The position numbers were made by a program, and so were the translations under genes. 64,000 nucleotides of DNA, taken from contig NZ_JBNJQR010000002.1 in NCBI RefSeq assembly GCF_050113715.1, forward strand, positions 496,001 to 560,000, read 5' to 3'. Positions within the stretch are counted from its first letter, which is position 1. Each line of letters opens with the position of its first letter. The DNA is from Brevibacillus_H ginsengisoli (GTDB taxonomy: Bacteria; Bacillota; Bacilli; Brevibacillales; Brevibacillaceae). Under the pieces are notes generated by a model. The model was not told the origin of the DNA. It saw nothing but the letters and a program-made list of their open reading frames with translations, and searched no databases. This document shows positions 60,844 to 64,000 of the stretch, piece after piece.

Positions 60844-61383
60844 CTATCCATTCAATACGCGTCTAGCAGTCACGAAGTGGTCACTCCACCAGCCGCTACC
60901 CATGTTGCTAAATCTTACTCCACCCTTCCCAAAAGTATGGAGAACGACATTATTTCCGGCATAGATTCCAACATGTCCAATACGTTTAATCGAGTTAGCT
61001 GGATACTTCATCGTAGCTGGGGTAGAGAAGAACACAAGGTCCCCTACTTGCAAATTATCGCGTGAAACATAGGTGCCTTTTGCCGCTTGAGAGCGAGCGC
61101 CACCTTTTCCAATATTAACTCCTGCTCCTTCTAAGAAGGCCCAATACGTAAACTCAGAACAGTCCATTGTACTCTTATCCGCACGTGATGAAGCATATTG
61201 GTACGGGGTTCCGAGATATTTTTCTCCGGCTTGGATGACTTGTGCGCCTACACCGCTGGTTGATTGAATAGGAGCAGTAGCCGCGGAGCTAGTTGTTGCC
61301 GCATAAGCTTGACCACCTATTAATAATGTTGAACACATGATAGCCGCCATAGCGGACTTTACCTTCCACAAGTTCTTGTTCAT
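60844..61383 (-). CDS. secreted NlpC/P60 family cell-wall peptidase
   Basis: A 179-aa protein. The signal peptide covers residues 1-28 (hydrophobic core AAIMCSTLLIGG, cleavage after AYA). The NlpC/P60 domain follows: catalytic Cys in TMDCSEFTYWAF near residue 74, and catalytic His in GHVGIYAGNNVV near residue 140. It cleaves peptidoglycan stem peptides. There is no wall-binding domain. GGAGATG precedes the start by about 10 nt. It sits behind an unusually long leader, 61384-61730. Confidence 0.88.
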   Translation of the reverse strand: MNKNLWKVKSAMAAIMCSTLLIGGQAYAATTSSAATAPIQSTSGVGAQVIQAGEKYLGTPYQYASSRADKSTMDCSEFTYWAFLEGAGVNIGKGGARSQAAKGTYVSRDNLQVGDLVFFSTPATMKYPANSIKRIGHVGIYAGNNVVLHTFGKGGVRFSNMGSGWWSDHFVTARRVLNG

Positions 61384-61616
61384 ATTCTTTCATCTCCTCG
61401 CTGTGTAGTTCGGTTGTTTGTTCCTCACAAGCAACATGATAGAGATGAAATCTGAGAGACTCCGAAAGGTTTTATAAGAAGTTGATGAGAAAACCGTAAT
61501 AGTTCTGTGATACTAAAGAAAAGACTTCGTCACTTTTCGTTCTGTGGAAGTTCGCAGAGAAGATAGTGAAGTCCGTTCTTTCACTTGGTATCACTTCCAA
61601 GGAGACTGTGTTTCGC

Positions 61617-61640
61617 CCCCCCGATGAGAGGGGGCAAGCC
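61617..61640 (-). promoter_or_regulatory. GC-rich hairpin in the NlpC/P60 leader
   Basis: On the minus strand GCCCCCTCTCATCGGGGGGGC forms a very stable stem of six to seven GC pairs, with no T-run, about 240 nt before the gene. It is not a terminator by form. No known riboswitch motif was recognised around it. The rest of 61384-61730 holds no supported gene. Confidence 0.35.
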
Positions 61641-61730
61641 GACAAAATCTTTTCTTGATGGGCTTACGCGTATGGAAGGAATGTTTATTTGCTTTACTCT
61701 ATTAAAACAATTAAACATTCCGCTAATAAG

Positions 61731-61762
61731 AAAAAACCGTACAACTCCTCTGCACGGTTCTT
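61731..61762 (-). terminator. terminator of the two-component operon
   Basis: AACCGTGCA pairs with TGTACGGTT across a small loop and is followed on the minus strand by TTTTTTC. It lies after the histidine kinase stop codon. Confidence 0.75.
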
Positions 61763-61779
61763 CAAGACTAATCCTGTCA

Positions 61780-63207
61780 TTATACAAGTAACGGAAAAGT
61801 GAGAATCATACTGGTTCCCTTTCCCTCGTGGCTTTTAGCGGAGATTGTGCCATGGTAGCTTGTTACCAAGCGTTGGGCAATCGACAGGCCCAGTCCAATC
61901 CCGCTCGAATCGCGATTCCGAGCTTTATTCGCCCGAAAAAACCTTTGAAAAATAAACGGCAACTCTTTTGGAGGAATCCCTTGACCATAATCTTTAATGA
62001 TCATGACCAGATGGTTCCCTCGTCTTTCGCTCTTCATGTCGATTGTTTTGCTTTGGCCCGAATATTTAATCGCATTGTCAAGTAAAATCAGCAGAATTTG
62101 TTCCAGATGATTGGGTTTGATTCGAATGAGTAGACCTTCACTATCCTTTAAATCTTTCGTAATCGTGAACTCCGGATGCAAGAGACTCATGTTCAAGACT
62201 AATTTTTCGATAATTGGTGTTGGGTTCACTGGCTGTGCGTCGCTGAAGGTTGTTGGTTTCTCGGAACGGCTAAGTTCCAAAAGCTCCAAAACAATCAGTT
62301 TAAGCCTCTTGGTCTCTTCCAGCGCCATAGTCAAGGATTCACTCAAGATTACTGGATCTTCTTTTCCCCACCGGTTTAAAAGTGACAAATGCCCTTCAAT
62401 GATGGCAATCGGTGTGCGTAGTTCGTGGGAAGCGTCTTCGACAAACTGCTTTTGCTGTTGAAAGGAATGTTCCAAACGATCCATCATCTCGTTGAATATC
62501 GAGGCAAGTTCACTAATTTCATCTCGATTTGCAAAAAAATTGACCCGAAGCGCCAAACCCTCATCTCGTTTGTTGCGAATTTCACGCATGGTTTCCGTCA
62601 TCATTTTGATTGGTCTTAACAGCTGCCGAGAAATCACGTAACCGCCCACTCCACTGATCAAGACAGAACCAATGCCTGCAACCAGCAACAAATACATGAT
62701 GATCCGGTTCAACTCATCAAACTCTTCCATACTGCGTGAAATCTCTACCGTACCCCTAAACCTGCCGACAGCGATGGGATTGCGAACCACCAGAAGATGC
62801 TGCGAATCATAGTGGAAACTACCTGTTTCCAAATGTGTGACGGCTCGAGGCTTGACTACTTCCGGTTCTATCAGATTTGAAATCTGAACCAGTGCAGCTC
62901 CATTTTCATCTAATATGCGGACCATCTGATGCTTATGGTTAAGGGTTGTGAGAAAATCCTTGCTTTTGGCAAGCTCTGTTAAAAATGGTTGATCGGTGTC
63001 CTTAAAATACGCCTTCACCTCATTGCTCGTCTGAACCACACGATTGACCTCTTGATTGTATAACCATCCATTAATCACAACGTACTGAAGCGTGTTGTAG
63101 CCGATGAAACAGAACAACAGAAACGCGGACGACCAAATCGTCAACTTCCAAGAGATTGGGAGTCTCTCAAGGGACGGTATATACTGTGGCGTAGAATATC
63201 GTTTCAT
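61780..63207 (-). CDS. sensor histidine kinase
   Basis: A 475-aa membrane kinase. TM1 at about residues 25-47, extracellular sensor 48-165, TM2 at 170-192, HAMP at 192-245. HisKA follows with the phosphorylated His in DASHELRTPIAIIEGHL near residue 265, then the ATP-binding domain with N, G1 (DYGQGIPPKE) and G2 (SGIGLGLSIAQRL) boxes. It phosphorylates the response regulator encoded upstream, whose stop codon overlaps the kinase start by 4 nt. The signal is unknown; the sensor is short and not recognised. Confidence 0.9.
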   Translation of the reverse strand: MKRYSTPQYIPSLERLPISWKLTIWSSAFLLFCFIGYNTLQYVVINGWLYNQEVNRVVQTSNEVKAYFKDTDQPFLTELAKSKDFLTTLNHKHQMVRILDENGAALVQISNLIEPEVVKPRAVTHLETGSFHYDSQHLLVVRNPIAVGRFRGTVEISRSMEEFDELNRIIMYLLLVAGIGSVLISGVGGYVISRQLLRPIKMMTETMREIRNKRDEGLALRVNFFANRDEISELASIFNEMMDRLEHSFQQQKQFVEDASHELRTPIAIIEGHLSLLNRWGKEDPVILSESLTMALEETKRLKLIVLELLELSRSEKPTTFSDAQPVNPTPIIEKLVLNMSLLHPEFTITKDLKDSEGLLIRIKPNHLEQILLILLDNAIKYSGQSKTIDMKSERRGNHLVMIIKDYGQGIPPKELPFIFQRFFRANKARNRDSSGIGLGLSIAQRLVTSYHGTISAKSHEGKGTSMILTFPLLV

Positions 63208-63884
63208 TCCCTCATCACATAGCCAATTCCGCGAACGGTCTGAATGTGTCCGTCTTCTACTGGAGACTTTAGTTTATTGCGCAAGTAACGGATGTAGACG
63301 TCCACAATGTTGGTTTCGACTGTCGTATCATATCCCCACACTTGCTCCAGCAGCACCTCTCGCGACAACACCCGATTCACATTATTCATCAAAGCGTACA
63401 ACAACTCATACTCCGTTTTGGTCAACTCAACTGGTTCGTCATCCACTGTTACGATACGTGATTCCGGATCCAGGACCACATTTTTAAACTTCATGAGCTG
63501 GGCAACTGATTGCTCCTCAAGATTTTCCGTTCTTCTCAGGATCGAACGTATACGCGCCAGTAGCTCTTCAATGGCAAAAGGCTTGGGGATATAATCATCT
63601 GCGCCACTATCCAGTCCTGACACCCGGTCAATGACGCTGTCTCGCGCCGTTAAAATGATGATCGGCGTTTGTTTCACACTCCGAATCCGGCGGCATATCT
63701 CAAAGCCGTTGAGGTTAGGCAACATGACGTCAAGGATGATTAGTTCCCACTCTTCTTGCAAAGCCTTCTCCAATCCATCCCGACCCTCAGGCACGGTCGT
63801 GACCTGGAACCCATCATGCTGAAGTTCAAGCTCAATGAATCGCGCTAAATTTTTTTCATCTTCAATTAACAATATGGACTTCAT
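63204..63884 (-). CDS. OmpR-family response regulator
   Basis: A 226-aa regulator. The receiver domain (residues 1-115) begins MKSILLIEDEKNLARFIELE and has the phosphoacceptor Asp in LIILDVMLPNLNGFE near residue 51 and the conserved Lys in DDYIPKPFAIEELLAR. The C-terminal winged helix (130-226) has the OmpR pattern ELTKTEYELLYALM and LRNKLKSPVEDGHIQTVRGIGY. The start chosen gives a normal receiver N-terminus; a GTG at 63920 would add 12 residues. Both have weak ribosome-binding sites. Confidence 0.9.
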   Translation of the reverse strand: MKSILLIEDEKNLARFIELELQHDGFQVTTVPEGRDGLEKALQEEWELIILDVMLPNLNGFEICRRIRSVKQTPIIILTARDSVIDRVSGLDSGADDYIPKPFAIEELLARIRSILRRTENLEEQSVAQLMKFKNVVLDPESRIVTVDDEPVELTKTEYELLYALMNNVNRVLSREVLLEQVWGYDTTVETNIVDVYIRYLRNKLKSPVEDGHIQTVRGIGYVMRE

Positions 63885-64000
63885 TTCACGACCAACTCTT
63901 TTGTGTAATTTAGCGTTCACAACCCTTGATAGTTGTAACTTTTCCCATTAGACAAAAAGAAATACTTCCCAACTTCAGGCAGTCAGAAAGTAAGCTGATC

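Overview
The window reads as a chromosome segment of a low-to-mid-GC endospore-former-type Bacillota, most likely in the Bacilli and probably Paenibacillaceae (Brevibacillus-like). The evidence is strong AGGAGG ribosome-binding sites, GTG and TTG starts, S-box, M-box and cobalamin riboswitches, a CcpA-type cre site, a YdjO-type cold-inducible protein, SWIM/SNF2 genes like ywqB/ywqA, and an anaerobic-type cobalamin cluster with a CbiH60-like CbiH and an MXCXXC CbiX as in Bacillus megaterium. The species is inferred.

Layout. 1-5.5 kb: partial alpha/beta hydrolase, WYL regulator, potABCD polyamine importer (all minus strand). 5.7-8.9 kb: FAD oxidoreductase, TetR regulator and DUF3995 operon with a TetR-like operator, then a LuxR remnant and a small membrane protein. 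9.1-10.6 kb: decayed IS1182-family element. 10.8-16.6 kb: two tandem chemoreceptor genes and a DedA-PAP2 fusion gene; the chemoreceptor unit is a visible segmental duplication. 16.8-24.8 kb: acid phosphatase and a sugar locus (GPH symporter, GH3, beta-phosphoglucomutase) under a cre site, next to an AraC-GH39 fusion. 25-30.2 kb: Nudix hydrolase, SAM-I riboswitch with mtnD, aldose epimerase-like protein, PadR regulator with divergent alpha/beta hydrolase and an array of operator-like repeats. 30.2-33.8 kb: M-box (Mg2+) riboswitch followed by a two-gene ABC transporter with no binding protein. 33.8-40.7 kb: divergent stand-alone IF-3 paralogue, SWIM/SNF2 pair and several small genes. 40.7-43.6 kb: Zn/Cd P-type ATPase with a divergent CadC-type repressor. 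43.6-60.0 kb: cobalamin regulon in two riboswitch-controlled minus-strand operons. 60.1-64 kb: HAD hydrolase, NlpC/P60 peptidase, and an OmpR-type response regulator with its histidine kinase.

How the genes work together. The cobalamin genes cover Co2+ uptake, CbiX cobalt insertion, almost all corrin-ring steps of the early-cobalt route, amidation (CbiA, CbiP), adenosylation (CobO), cobinamide salvage (CbiZ), lower-ligand activation (CobT) and alpha-ribazole phosphate dephosphorylation (CobC). cbiB, cobD, cobU and cobS are not in the window. The best candidate for an under-described system is the ABC transporter behind the M-box: its protein family points to anion import, but its RNA switch points to Mg2+ homeostasis. 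The next most interesting are the GH3/beta-PGM pairing, which would suit phosphorolysis, the IF-3 paralogue, and the PAP2 domain lacking its catalytic histidines.
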